Part shown: positions 1-7,405 of the stretch, piece by piece | Layout: each line of letters begins with the position of its first letter | Position numbering within the stretch: the first letter of the stretch is position 1 | Origin: an uncultured Prevotellaceae bacterium | GTDB taxonomy: Bacteria; Bacteroidota; Bacteroidia; Bacteroidales; Bacteroidaceae | Assembly: GCA_945833925.1 (NCBI GenBank) | Contig: CAMAFX010000011.1 | Coordinates: forward strand, 1 to 49,982 | Length of the DNA: 49,982 bases | Direction: 5' to 3' | Made by a program: the position numbers and the translations under genes | Notes under the pieces: model-generated | Databases searched by the model: none | What the model was told of the DNA's origin: nothing | What the model saw: the letters and a program-made list of their open reading frames with translations, nothing else

Positions 1-122
1 GGTAGCTTGAAGAAGTTGTGAAGCATGCTGTATGCCCAGTCGATGCGGTCGAAGACTCTTTTTTCGGTGTCTTCCTCTTGCAGTTTCCCTAAAAAGCAGT
101 ACCTTTGCATCGTGTTTTTCAT
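1..122 (-). CDS. Unknown protein, N-terminal fragment (runs off window)
   Basis: An open reading frame starts at the ATG whose complement ends at 122 and leaves the window after 40 codons (begins MKNTMQRYCFLGKL; a second Met is at residue 5). The fragment is mixed charged and aromatic, without a signal peptide. I do not recognise a family. It lies in the AT-rich left flank with the DUF4143-type ATPase, so it may be an accessory gene. The reading frame is short enough that chance cannot be excluded. Confidence 0.4.
   Translation of the reverse strand, partial: MKNTMQRYCFLGKLQEEDTEKRVFDRIDWAYSMLHNFFKL
78..107 (+). promoter_or_regulatory. Candidate Bacteroidetes promoter
   Basis: TTG at 78-80 and TACCTTTG at 100-107 match the -33 and -7 elements with 19 bp between them. 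Expected start about 114. It lies inside the minus-strand partial frame and is followed by a terminator hairpin at 152-180, so it could drive a short RNA of about 65 nt. Confidence 0.35.
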
Positions 123-151
123 GGTATTAGATATAAGGTTAATGAAGATTG

Positions 152-180
152 GGTTGTCGGGATGACAACCTTTCTTTTTT
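152..180 (+). terminator. Rho-independent terminator
   Basis: GGTTGTC (152-158) pairs perfectly with GACAACC (164-170) around a 5-base loop and is followed by TTTCTTTTTT. There is no plus-strand gene upstream in the window, so it probably ends a small transcript or one entering from outside. Confidence 0.6.
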
Positions 181-252
181 ATATGACTCCACCATAATTG
201 TGAATCAGAGATATAGGATACCTAAACGGGGTGGGAAACTTCAGTTAAAATC

Positions 253-287
253 TTCAAACCATATCGGTTGCGGATTTGAGGTTTGAA
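253..287 (-). terminator. Weak hairpin after the DUF4143-type ATPase
   Basis: TTCAAACC (253-260) and GGTTTGAA (280-287) form an 8-bp stem with a 19-base loop. Read on the minus strand it follows the ATPase stop and is trailed by a short T-rich stretch. The long loop makes it a modest terminator. Confidence 0.35.
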
Positions 288-302
288 TAAAGATGTTACA
301 GC

Positions 303-1592
303 TTAGTCTTTCAGACATGCCAACGGGATAACCTTAACTCCATCGTGGCGAGTGTAGGCTATGCTTCCTCCTGTCATGACAATGAGTAGGTCGGGTTCAC
401 GCAGAGGAACTTGCTTCTCCTCCTTGTTATATTCTTGTATTAGTCGTTTGAGTTGCAATAGATGTGCTGCACCTTCATCTATTTCGGCACTGCCAAGTTT
501 ACACTCAATAAGAGCAAAACGACCATCCGAAAGATGCAGGACGAGATCGGCTTCAAGTCCGTATCTGTCGTGATAGTAAGATAACTCCCCATCATGTGAT
601 GCAGAATAAACACGTAAATCACGAGCACACATCTGTTCAAAGATAAAACCAAATGTCTTAAGTTGGGTTTTTAATGCCTCTGGTGAAAGTCCTAAAGCAG
701 CAACTGCAACCGAAGGGTCGCAGAAGGCACGCTTTGGGCGGCTCTGTATTGTGGACTTGCTTCTGATGGCAGGGCACCATGCGTCAATATCGCGAATGAC
801 GAAAAGCTTTTCAAGTGCCGCTACATAACTTTCGAATGTAGGACGCGTACATTCTATGTTATCAGCGGCTGTCACATCCGCCAATATTGACGTTGTCTTT
901 GCAAGGGTGGAGATATTTCTGGCATACGATTTGAGAATCATTTGCGCCAGTTTGGGGTTTCTTTTGACTCCGTCCACATGTGATATATCTTTATTATATA
1001 CAGACTTTACATACTCCTTTGCCACGAGTAGTTTTGCCTTATCATCTTTAAGGTTCAATGTGGCTGGCCACCCACCTCGACACGCAGAGAAAATAATTTC
1101 CTCAACACTTAATTCTGAATGTGCAAAGATTTCCTTATCTGGGTTGTCAAACAAATCCATCAAGGAAACAGAACCGTTAGATTCTCCATACTCCCAAAGA
1201 CTCATTGGGAGCATCTCCATGCGTGATATACGTCCGGTTCCGCTGTGGTGAATCTTGCTTTCATCTACAGCATTGGAACCAGTCAGTATAAACTGCCCAG
1301 GTAAACTTCGTTCATCCACCTTAGTGCGAACAGCGTCCCACAACATTGGAGCATCTTGCCATTCGTCAATCAAACGTGGCGTATCACCCTCCAGCAAAAA
1401 CGACGGCTTTGCCATCGCTGTAACCAAATACTCCTCACGATGGTCGGTATCTTGTAAACTGATTACACTCTTTGCCAACTGTTTGGCAGTTGTAGTCTTT
1501 CCACACCATTTGGGTCCCTCAATGAGCACTGCCCCCATCGCGTTCAAATATGCCTTTAACTGCACGTCAAAGATTCTATTCCGGTATGCCAT
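303..1592 (-). CDS. AAA_14/DUF4143-type ATPase with PD-(D/E)XK-like C-terminus
   Basis: A 429-residue protein of the widespread AAA_14 + DUF4143 group, whose cellular role is not established. Walker A is GPKWCGKT (residues 26-33), Walker B lies around LIDEWQ (74-79), and a sensor-like FILTGSN follows near 101-107. The middle (about 195-330) fits DUF4143. Near the C-terminus E347-A-D349 and E363-C-K365 have the spacing of a PD-(D/E)XK nuclease core, common in this group. It is alone on its strand in AT-rich DNA, has its own promoter (1630-1659) and uses codons unlike the GC-rich xerD beside it, suggesting transfer. Such genes are often in variable regions. Family assignment is secure; function is not. 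Confidence 0.85.
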   Translation of the reverse strand: MAYRNRIFDVQLKAYLNAMGAVLIEGPKWCGKTTTAKQLAKSVISLQDTDHREEYLVTAMAKPSFLLEGDTPRLIDEWQDAPMLWDAVRTKVDERSLPGQFILTGSNAVDESKIHHSGTGRISRMEMLPMSLWEYGESNGSVSLMDLFDNPDKEIFAHSELSVEEIIFSACRGGWPATLNLKDDKAKLLVAKEYVKSVYNKDISHVDGVKRNPKLAQMILKSYARNISTLAKTTSILADVTAADNIECTRPTFESYVAALEKLFVIRDIDAWCPAIRSKSTIQSRPKRAFCDPSVAVAALGLSPEALKTQLKTFGFIFEQMCARDLRVYSASHDGELSYYHDRYGLEADLVLHLSDGRFALIECKLGSAEIDEGAAHLLQLKRLIQEYNKEEKQVPLREPDLLIVMTGGSIAYTRHDGVKVIPLACLKD

Positions 1593-1629
1593 AAATGCCT
1601 ATTTTTATCTAAATGAATGTAATTGGGTG

Positions 1630-1659
1630 CAAAGGTAGCTATTTTCTTTGATTTCCAAA
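1630..1659 (-). promoter_or_regulatory. Promoter of the DUF4143-type ATPase
   Basis: On the minus strand TTTG (1656-1659) and TACCTTTG (1630-1637) are separated by 18 bp, matching the Bacteroidetes consensus. The expected start is about 30 nt before the ATG at 1592. Confidence 0.65.
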
Positions 1660-2065
1660 ACTATTTTATATTTTTGATGTGTTTTATTTTAAAGTTTCAA
1701 CGTATTCTATTTGTAATATTTGATATAATCTGTTTAATATTTTTGTGAATCTTTACTTTGGTCTTTTGATAAACATCTCTTGCGCGTGCGTAAACATAAT
1801 AATGTATGGAGCTACATTGTACACCAATCTTTGAATTGCAATCCCAAAATAACAATAAACAAATCTACATGTCATTTAGCAGAACAAACAAAACATCTTA
1901 TTGTTCCCTATTTTTGTTTGCCTTAACTGCCTTTAATAGATTCCAAAAACGTTCATGTGTATTTATAAAGTACTGATATACAGTAGTATTTACATTTGAG
2001 GAGGAAATGTAAAGAAAGTGTGAGAAATTGTGGACCAGAGAACCTATGGAACATGCGAATTAGAT
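1660..2065. other. AT-rich intergenic stretch, no gene supported
   Basis: About 400 bp of low-GC DNA with homopolymer runs. I see no credible coding frame, RNA or hairpin here. An 81-codon minus frame reaching to 2198 has no recognisable composition and covers the repeat modules, so it is not called. Confidence 0.5.
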
Positions 2066-2095
2066 TAACCAAAAACTCACAAAAACGTACAAAAA
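2066..2095 (+). repeat. Dispersed repeat module A, copy 1
   Basis: A 30-base A/C-rich sequence (TAACCAAAAACTCAC followed by an ACAAAAACGTAC core) that matches the reverse complement of 49904-49933 at 28 of 30 positions. It lies 22 bases before module B copy 1. It is probably part of a dispersed intergenic repeat or a mobile-element edge. Confidence 0.6.
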
Positions 2096-2117
2096 CAATT
2101 GATGTAATTAATGGGGT

Positions 2118-2160
2118 ACTTGCAAAATCCTGTGTAAACAGTAAACATAAACAGAAATAA
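2118..2160 (+). repeat. Dispersed repeat module B, copy 1
   Basis: Begins ACTTGCAAAATCCTGTGT and ends CAGAAATAA. It matches 49853-49882 in the same orientation except for one substitution and a 13-base internal expansion made of TAAACA units. It lies just downstream of the xerD stop codon. Confidence 0.6.
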
Positions 2161-2197
2161 ACTGCATTATGTCGTTTGTGTCTGTTTTGTCCACGCA

Positions 2198-3157
2198 TTA
2201 CACTGGGTCTAAATCTTGAGTGGATTTCTTGTTGTACGAGATGTTGCGGGGATGGTGGAGAAGGATTTCCTCGCGCAGGCGGGAGCGGTCGATGTGGGTG
2301 TAGATTTCGGTGGTGGCGATGCTCTCGTGACCAAGCATCGCCTGGATGGCACGCAGGTTGGCACCACCCTCGAGGAGGTGGGTGGCGAAACTGTGGCGAA
2401 AGGTGTGTGGGGAGATGTTCTTGGTTATGCCTGCCAGTTGAGCGAGCTGCTTGATGCGCACGAAGAGAGTGATGCGGCTGAGCTTGGTGCAGCGTCGCAT
2501 GGAAACGAAGACGTAGTCCTCGTGGCCCTTCTTGATGGCGAGTTGACTGCGCTGCTCAAACCAGCGGCGTATCTCGTCGACGGCACGCTGCGAGATGGGG
2601 ACGAGGCGCTCCTTGTTGCCCTTGCCGTGAACACGGACAAAGCCGTCGTCGAGGTAGAGGTTGCTGATGAGAAGGTCGCATAACTCGCTGACACGCAGAC
2701 CGCAACTGTAGAGGGTCTCGATGATGGCGAGGTCGCGCTGATACTCGCGCATGTTGGGGTCGATGGCAGCCTCGATGGCATCTATCTCCTGGACGCTGAG
2801 CACCTCGGGCAGATGCTTGCCGATGTTGGGCGAGACGAGCAGTTCGGTGGGGTCGGTCTCGACCTCGCCCTCGAGGTTGAGGAAACGGTAGAAGGAGCGC
2901 ACACCACTGAGCACCCTGCCAAGCGAGCGTGCGCTGATGCCGAGGTCGCGCATGGTGCCAGCAAAGCGGTCGAGCTGCTCGAGGGTGATGAGTCGGTAGT
3001 CGATGCCCTCGTCGTCCATATAGTTGACCAGCTTCTGAAGGTCGAGCATGTAGTTCTCCAGAGTGTTGCTGGAGTAGTTGCGCTCAAGTCGAAGGAACTT
3101 CTCGTAGGCGCTGATGATTTGCTTCGGCACGCTGTGGCCAACAATCTGAACTTTCAT
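2198..3157 (-). CDS. xerD: Site-specific tyrosine recombinase XerD
   Basis: A cytoplasmic recombinase that with XerC resolves chromosome dimers at dif. The 319 residues comprise an N-terminal SAM-like core-binding domain (about 13-98) and the catalytic domain (about 115-300). All catalytic residues are present: R155 (GLRVSEL), K179 (HGKGNKER), H251 and R254 (HTFRHSFATH), H277 (LGHESI) and nucleophile Y286 (EIYTHID). The length is normal for XerC/XerD. The C-terminal tail of about 20 residues after HHP is basic and polar. It is GC-rich unlike the flank beyond it, and is divergent from aroQ with 169 bp between. No dif site was recognised nearby. XerC is the alternative name, but the single chromosomal copy next to aroQ in Bacteroidales is usually called XerD. 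Confidence 0.93.
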   Translation of the reverse strand: MKVQIVGHSVPKQIISAYEKFLRLERNYSSNTLENYMLDLQKLVNYMDDEGIDYRLITLEQLDRFAGTMRDLGISARSLGRVLSGVRSFYRFLNLEGEVETDPTELLVSPNIGKHLPEVLSVQEIDAIEAAIDPNMREYQRDLAIIETLYSCGLRVSELCDLLISNLYLDDGFVRVHGKGNKERLVPISQRAVDEIRRWFEQRSQLAIKKGHEDYVFVSMRRCTKLSRITLFVRIKQLAQLAGITKNISPHTFRHSFATHLLEGGANLRAIQAMLGHESIATTEIYTHIDRSRLREEILLHHPRNISYNKKSTQDLDPV

Positions 3158-3217
3158 AGGGTAAGGATGGGGGTGTTGTCGCTTTTTTTATCTTGTTTAT
3201 ACTATTATGCTTAGAAA

Positions 3218-3249
3218 TTTGGTTTTTAATGAGGTATTGCGTATCTTTG
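3218..3249 (+). promoter_or_regulatory. Promoter of the aroQ operon
   Basis: TTTG at 3218-3221 and TATCTTTG at 3242-3249 with 20 bp spacing fit the Bacteroidetes consensus. The expected start near 3256 gives a leader of about 70 nt before the aroQ ATG. Confidence 0.65.
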
Positions 3250-3326
3250 CAATGGTAAAGTTATTGTTTCTACATTGCTTTGCAGATACAAAATTATAGT
3301 TTTTGAGATAGAAAAACAAATTTGAA

Positions 3327-3743
3327 ATGAAGAAAATTCAGATCATTAACGGTCCGAACCTCAACCTTTTGGGAAAGCGCGAGCCCGGTATATACGGCAA
3401 CGAGGGCTTCGACAGTTACCTGAAGACGCTGCGCGAACGTTATCCAGACGTGCAGATTGACTATCTCCAGAGTAACCACGAGGGTGACCTGATTGACTGC
3501 ATCCACAGGGTTGGCTTCGAGTACGACGGCATAGTCTTGAACGCCGGAGCATACACGCATACCAGCGTGGCTCTGCTCGATGCGCTGAAGGCTGTCACCA
3601 CTCCTGCCATAGAGGTGCACATCAGCAACGTACATACGAGGGAGGAGTTCAGGCACCACAGTATGATAAGCGCCGGGTGCAAGGGCGTAATCTGCGGATT
3701 CGGCCTCGACAGTTACCGTCTGGCGGTGGAAGCACTAAGATAA
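3327..3743 (+). CDS. aroQ: Type II 3-dehydroquinate dehydratase
   Basis: Catalyses reversible dehydration of 3-dehydroquinate to 3-dehydroshikimate, step three of the shikimate pathway, in the cytoplasm. The 138 residues are the usual length of this dodecameric enzyme. Visible motifs are NGPNLNLLG (8-16), the flexible-loop tyrosine Y23 that acts as base, QSNHEG (48-53), N72 of LNAGAYTHTS, and H98 of EVHISN, the general acid. The N-terminus MKKIQIINGPN is canonical, so the ATG is secure. It is first of a same-strand run (methyltransferase 39 bp on) with a good promoter at 3218-3249. Confidence 0.96.
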   Translation: MKKIQIINGPNLNLLGKREPGIYGNEGFDSYLKTLRERYPDVQIDYLQSNHEGDLIDCIHRVGFEYDGIVLNAGAYTHTSVALLDALKAVTTPAIEVHISNVHTREEFRHHSMISAGCKGVICGFGLDSYRLAVEALR

Positions 3744-3781
3744 GAGGCGGCGAATCGTAAACAAGAAAAACAAGGAAAACG

Positions 3782-4477
3782 GTGTCGAAATTCAAGGGAA
3801 CAAGCAAGCTGTATAGTGAACTGAGCGCTGCGAGCAAGGAGGAGGAGCAGGCAATGGATGACTACATCCGTCAGCATATCGATGCTGAAGGAGAGTATCT
3901 GCACGCACTGTGGAGGGACACGCAGATGAAGCTGTCGTACGGACACATGGCAAGTGGACATGTGCAGGGCAGGCTGCTGAAGATGTTCGTGCAGATGATA
4001 CGACCCAAGCGTGTGCTGGAACTGGGCACGTTCAGCGGGTACTCGGCACTGAGCATGGCTGAAGGACTGGAGGACGGTGCCGAACTGCATACCTTCGAGA
4101 TCTTCGACGAGCAGGAGGACTTCCTGCGCCCATGGTTCGAGAAGAGCGCGTACGCCGACAAGATATTCCTGCACATAGGAAACGCTCTGGAACTGGTGCC
4201 GCAGATGGACGTTGAGTGGGACCTCGCCTTCATCGATGCTGACAAGCGACAGTATGTGGAGTACTACGAAATGGTGATAGAGCGACTGCGCCCAGGAGGT
4301 TACATAATAGCCGACAACACGCTGTGGTACGGACGTGTGATTGAGACGAACACGCGTGACTCTGACCACCAGACGCTCGGCATCAAGCAGTTCAACGACC
4401 GTGTGGCTCAGGATACAAGGGTGGAGAAGGTGATTGTGCCTGTCAGGGACGGACTGACGATAATAAGAAAGAAATAG
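3782..4477 (+). CDS. Class I SAM-dependent O-methyltransferase (catechol-type)
   Basis: A 231-residue member of the Methyltransf_3 (caffeoyl-CoA/catechol O-methyltransferase) family. Motif I is VLELGTFSGYSALS (78-91). The cation ligands expected of the family are present as D152 (IDADK) and D178-N179 (IIADNTLW). Such enzymes methylate catechol-type hydroxyls in a divalent-metal-dependent way; the bacterial substrate is unknown. The start is GTG; the next in-frame ATG (codon 25) would remove part of the helical N-terminus, so GTG is preferred. It lies 39 bp after aroQ in a likely operon and is conserved there in Bacteroidales by my recollection. Confidence 0.9.
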   Translation: MSKFKGTSKLYSELSAASKEEEQAMDDYIRQHIDAEGEYLHALWRDTQMKLSYGHMASGHVQGRLLKMFVQMIRPKRVLELGTFSGYSALSMAEGLEDGAELHTFEIFDEQEDFLRPWFEKSAYADKIFLHIGNALELVPQMDVEWDLAFIDADKRQYVEYYEMVIERLRPGGYIIADNTLWYGRVIETNTRDSDHQTLGIKQFNDRVAQDTRVEKVIVPVRDGLTIIRKK

Positions 4478-4515
4478 CCACCCTTGCCCTAAACAAAAGG
4501 ACTGCCGCTCATACC

Positions 4516-4557
4516 GGCCCTCTCCCCCAAAGGGGCGAGGGGGAGCTAACGAGGGAT
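4516..4557. repeat. GC-rich palindromic intergenic repeat
   Basis: CTCCCCC (4523-4529) and GGGGGAG (4538-4544) form a hairpin between the methyltransferase and rbfA. The reverse complement begins AATCCCTC and contains GGGGGAGAGGG; a related element lies at 48320-48356. Similar C/G-rich intergenic palindromes recur in Bacteroidetes genomes. It may weaken readthrough into rbfA. Confidence 0.5.
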
Positions 4558-4602
4558 TCAAGACAAAAGTAAAAAAACTAATAGTAAAAACAAAAGATAA
4601 AA

Positions 4603-4938
4603 TTGGAAACAACAAGACAGAATAAGATTGCTCGCTTGATACAGAAGGAGTTGAGCGAGGTGTTTCAGATGCAGACACGCTCTATGAGGGGCGTGCTGGT
4701 GAGTGTCAGTAACTGCCGTATCAGTCCGGATCTGAGCATCTGCAGGGTGTACCTCAGTGTATTTCCCAGTAATAAGGCCGAGGAGATAGTGGCTAACATC
4801 AACGCTAACCAGAAGCAGGTGAGGTTCGAATTGGGACAGCGTGTGCGCTTCCAGCTCCGCATCATCCCTGAGCTGAAGTTCTTCGTCGACGATTCGCTCG
4901 ACTACGTGGAGCATATCGACGAGCTGCTCAAGAAGTAA
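4603..4938 (+). CDS. rbfA: Ribosome-binding factor A
   Basis: RbfA binds the 30S subunit and helps mature the 5' end of 16S rRNA. The 111 residues give a single KH-like domain. The family opening (here METTRQNKIARLIQKEL) fixes the start at TTG 4603; the next Met is at codon 23 inside the conserved helix. Motifs typical of the family follow: a strand with VSNCRISPDLS, then VYLSVF, and a C-terminal RIIPELKFFVDDSLD. The TTG start and the lack of a Shine-Dalgarno sequence suggest modest translation. It ends 10 bp before the ATG of the permease. Confidence 0.93.
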   Translation: METTRQNKIARLIQKELSEVFQMQTRSMRGVLVSVSNCRISPDLSICRVYLSVFPSNKAEEIVANINANQKQVRFELGQRVRFQLRIIPELKFFVDDSLDYVEHIDELLKK

Positions 4939-4948
4939 AACGCAATTG

Positions 4949-6175
4949 ATGAACTACGAATTCTTCATAGCACGCAGATACCTCTTCTCAAAGAAGAGTC
5001 ATCATGCCATCAACGTCATATCGTGGATATCGGTATGCGGGGTGGCTATTGCTACCATGGCACTGGTGTGCACGCTGAGCGTGTTCAATGGTTTCCAGGA
5101 TCTGGTGGCAGGTCTGTTCACTGCGTTCGACCCGCAGCTGGAGGTGAGACTGAACGAGGGACGCGTGCTGGCTGCCGACGACCCGGCACTGGAGAAACTC
5201 AAGAAACTGGAGTGCGTGGAGACCTACACCGAGTGTGTGGAGGGACAGGCACTGGTGGTGGTGGGACAGCATCAGGTGGTGGTGCAGGTGAGAGGCGTGG
5301 ACGACTCGTTCCTGCAACAGACAGAGACGGACGAGCTGTTCTATGGTGACGGTGAGTTTGTGCTCCGTGGAGACACCTGCGACTATGGCATACTCGGCAT
5401 TCAGCTTGCTGCGAAGCTTGGATTGCAGGCGTCGTTTGCCGACCCGATAAGAATATTCGCTCCGAAGAAGGGCGAGAGGGTGAACATGGGTAACCCGATG
5501 AGCAGTTTCAATCAGGACCAGCTCTATTCGCCGGGTATCGTATTCATGGTGAAGCAGTCGAAGTATGACGCCAACTACATACTGACAAGCACGGGATTTG
5601 CCCGCCGCCTGCTTGACGCTCAGGGACAGGTGACAGCCATCCACCTGAGGGTGAAGGATGGAGTGAGTGTGCAGAGGGCAAAGAAGATGGCAGAGGAGGT
5701 GCTGGGCGAACGCTTCGTGGTGAGAGACCGCTACGAGCAGCAGGAGGATGTGTTCCACATAATGCACATCGAGAAACTCATAGCCTATATCTTCCTTACG
5801 TTCATCCTGCTGGTGGCATGCTTCAACATCATCGGTTCGCTGAGCATGCTGATGATTGACAAGAAGGCTGACGTGGAGACGCTGCGCAACCTCGGTGCGA
5901 CGAACAGTCAGATAAGTCACGTTTTCATGCTCGAAGGACGAATGATAAGTCTGGCTGGTGCCGTGGTAGGCATTCTGCTCGGCGTTGCCTTGTGCTGGGT
6001 GCAGCAGGAATTCGGCATAATCACGATGGGAGATGCAGAGGGCAGTTTCATCGTCGATGCCTATCCGGTGAGCGTGAATGCGCTGGACCTCGTCATCATC
6101 TTCGTCACTGTGCTGGTGGTGGGATGGCTCGCCGTGTGGTACCCAGTAAGATATTTGAGCAAGAATTTACTTTAA
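4949..6175 (+). CDS. LolC/LolE-like ABC transporter permease (FtsX family)
   Basis: An inner-membrane permease of the FtsX/LolE type, 408 residues from the ATG at 4949; the frame also opens one codon earlier at TTG. The topology is typical: one N-terminal membrane segment (about 22-46), a long extracytoplasmic MacB-like domain (about 47-265), then three membrane segments (about 272-296, 325-350, 375-400). The N-terminus FIARRYLFSKKSHHAINVIS is characteristic of LolC/E-like proteins, which extract lipoproteins for outer-membrane targeting. No ATPase gene is adjacent, so the partner must be elsewhere. It sits after rbfA, as in many Bacteroidales. The family is secure; whether it is the lipoprotein-sorting permease is inferred. 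Confidence 0.88.
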   Translation: MNYEFFIARRYLFSKKSHHAINVISWISVCGVAIATMALVCTLSVFNGFQDLVAGLFTAFDPQLEVRLNEGRVLAADDPALEKLKKLECVETYTECVEGQALVVVGQHQVVVQVRGVDDSFLQQTETDELFYGDGEFVLRGDTCDYGILGIQLAAKLGLQASFADPIRIFAPKKGERVNMGNPMSSFNQDQLYSPGIVFMVKQSKYDANYILTSTGFARRLLDAQGQVTAIHLRVKDGVSVQRAKKMAEEVLGERFVVRDRYEQQEDVFHIMHIEKLIAYIFLTFILLVACFNIIGSLSMLMIDKKADVETLRNLGATNSQISHVFMLEGRMISLAGAVVGILLGVALCWVQQEFGIITMGDAEGSFIVDAYPVSVNALDLVIIFVTVLVVGWLAVWYPVRYLSKNLL

Positions 6176-6181
6176 ATTAAG

Positions 6182-7396
6182 ATGATACTGCCATTCTCTC
6201 GACCGTTGTATGTTATGGTGAAGCCTATTGGCGCTCACTGCAACCTGGCGTGCCGTTACTGCTACTATCTGGACAAGAAGGGACTATACCCAGAGCAGAA
6301 ACAGCATCAGATGAGCGACGAGACTCTGGAGCAGTTCATCAAGCAATATATTGAGGCTCAGACAACTCCGCAGATACTGTTTACATGGCACGGTGGCGAG
6401 ACATTCATGCGTCCGCTGTCGTTCTACCAAAAGGCGATGCAGCTGCAGCAGCGTTATGGCGCTGGCAGACAGATAGACAACTGCATACAGACCAACGGTA
6501 CGCTGGTGACGCCCGAGTGGGCAAAGTTCCTGCACGACAACAGGTGGCTGGTGGGAGTGAGCATTGACGGACCTCAGGAGTTTCACGACGAGTACCGGCG
6601 CACAAGGGACGGCAGACCATCGTGGGCAAAGGTGATGCACGGCATTGACATGCTGAACAAGTATCAGGTGGAGTGGAATGCCATGGCGGTGGTGAACGAC
6701 TACAACGCCGACTATCCTCTCGACTTCTACCGCTTCTTCCGCGACGAACTGGGTTGCAGGTTCCTGCAGTTCACGCCGATAGTAGAGACGAAGCCCGGGC
6801 TGATGGAAGGTGATACGTACGAATCAACAGACGAGAGTGTGAGCGCCGAGCAGTGGGGCAACTTCCTGTGCGAGGTGTTCGACGAATGGGTGAAGAAGGA
6901 TGTCGGCGAGATGTTCGTGCAACTCTTCGACGCCACTCTTGCCAACTGGATGGGTGTGATGCCTGGTGTATGCTCGATGGCAAAGGATTGCGGTCACGCT
7001 GGTGTGATGGAGTGGAACGGTGACGTGTATAGTTGCGACCACTTTGTTTTTCCTGAGTATAAATTAGGTAATATAAGCCAGAACACCATCTACGAACTTA
7101 TGAACAGCGGGAAGCAGATGGAGTTCAGCAAGGCAAAGGCAATGATGATGGCACAGCAGTGCCAGGAGTGCGAGTGGCTCTTTGCCTGCAATGGCGAGTG
7201 CCCCAAGAACCGAGTGCTGGACCACGTCACAAGGAAGCTTGTGCATCCGCTGAGCGGAGGGGGCGCATGTGTGCTGTGCGAGGGCTATCGGAGGTTCTTC
7301 AGCCACGCGGCTCCGTACATGGACTTCATGAAGCAGGAGTTGCTTGCCGGACGCGAGGCAAGAGGGGTGATGAAGAAAGAGATACTAACTAAATAA
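6182..7396 (+). CDS. SPASM radical-SAM enzyme, anaerobic sulfatase maturase-like
   Basis: A 404-residue radical S-adenosylmethionine enzyme. C20-C24-C27 (CNLACRYC) bind the catalytic 4Fe-4S cluster. The WHGGE loop near 70, the QTNGTL strand and VSIDGP are standard radical-SAM elements. The C-terminal SPASM region carries two more Cys groups: CSMAKDC and NGDVYSCDHF (about 260-290), then CQECEWLFACNGECPK (about 325-345) and C355. This matches enzymes that oxidise a Cys or Ser in sulfatases to formylglycine. It starts 6 bp after the permease stop and ends 9 bp before the GH128-like gene, suggesting joint expression. No sulfatase, and no C/S-x-P-x-R motif in the next protein, was seen here, so its target must be elsewhere or not a sulfatase. 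Confidence 0.88.
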   Translation: MILPFSRPLYVMVKPIGAHCNLACRYCYYLDKKGLYPEQKQHQMSDETLEQFIKQYIEAQTTPQILFTWHGGETFMRPLSFYQKAMQLQQRYGAGRQIDNCIQTNGTLVTPEWAKFLHDNRWLVGVSIDGPQEFHDEYRRTRDGRPSWAKVMHGIDMLNKYQVEWNAMAVVNDYNADYPLDFYRFFRDELGCRFLQFTPIVETKPGLMEGDTYESTDESVSAEQWGNFLCEVFDEWVKKDVGEMFVQLFDATLANWMGVMPGVCSMAKDCGHAGVMEWNGDVYSCDHFVFPEYKLGNISQNTIYELMNSGKQMEFSKAKAMMMAQQCQECEWLFACNGECPKNRVLDHVTRKLVHPLSGGGACVLCEGYRRFFSHAAPYMDFMKQELLAGREARGVMKKEILTK

Positions 7397-7405
7397 AAGA
7401 AAACG

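Noticed and set aside
1953..2198. An 81-codon minus frame next to xerD
   Set aside because: It runs through the repeat modules in AT-rich DNA, with no promoter and no protein-like features beyond chance hydrophobicity.
2000..2200. dif site beside xerD
   Set aside because: No 28-bp dif-like inverted core was recognised; module B is not symmetric.
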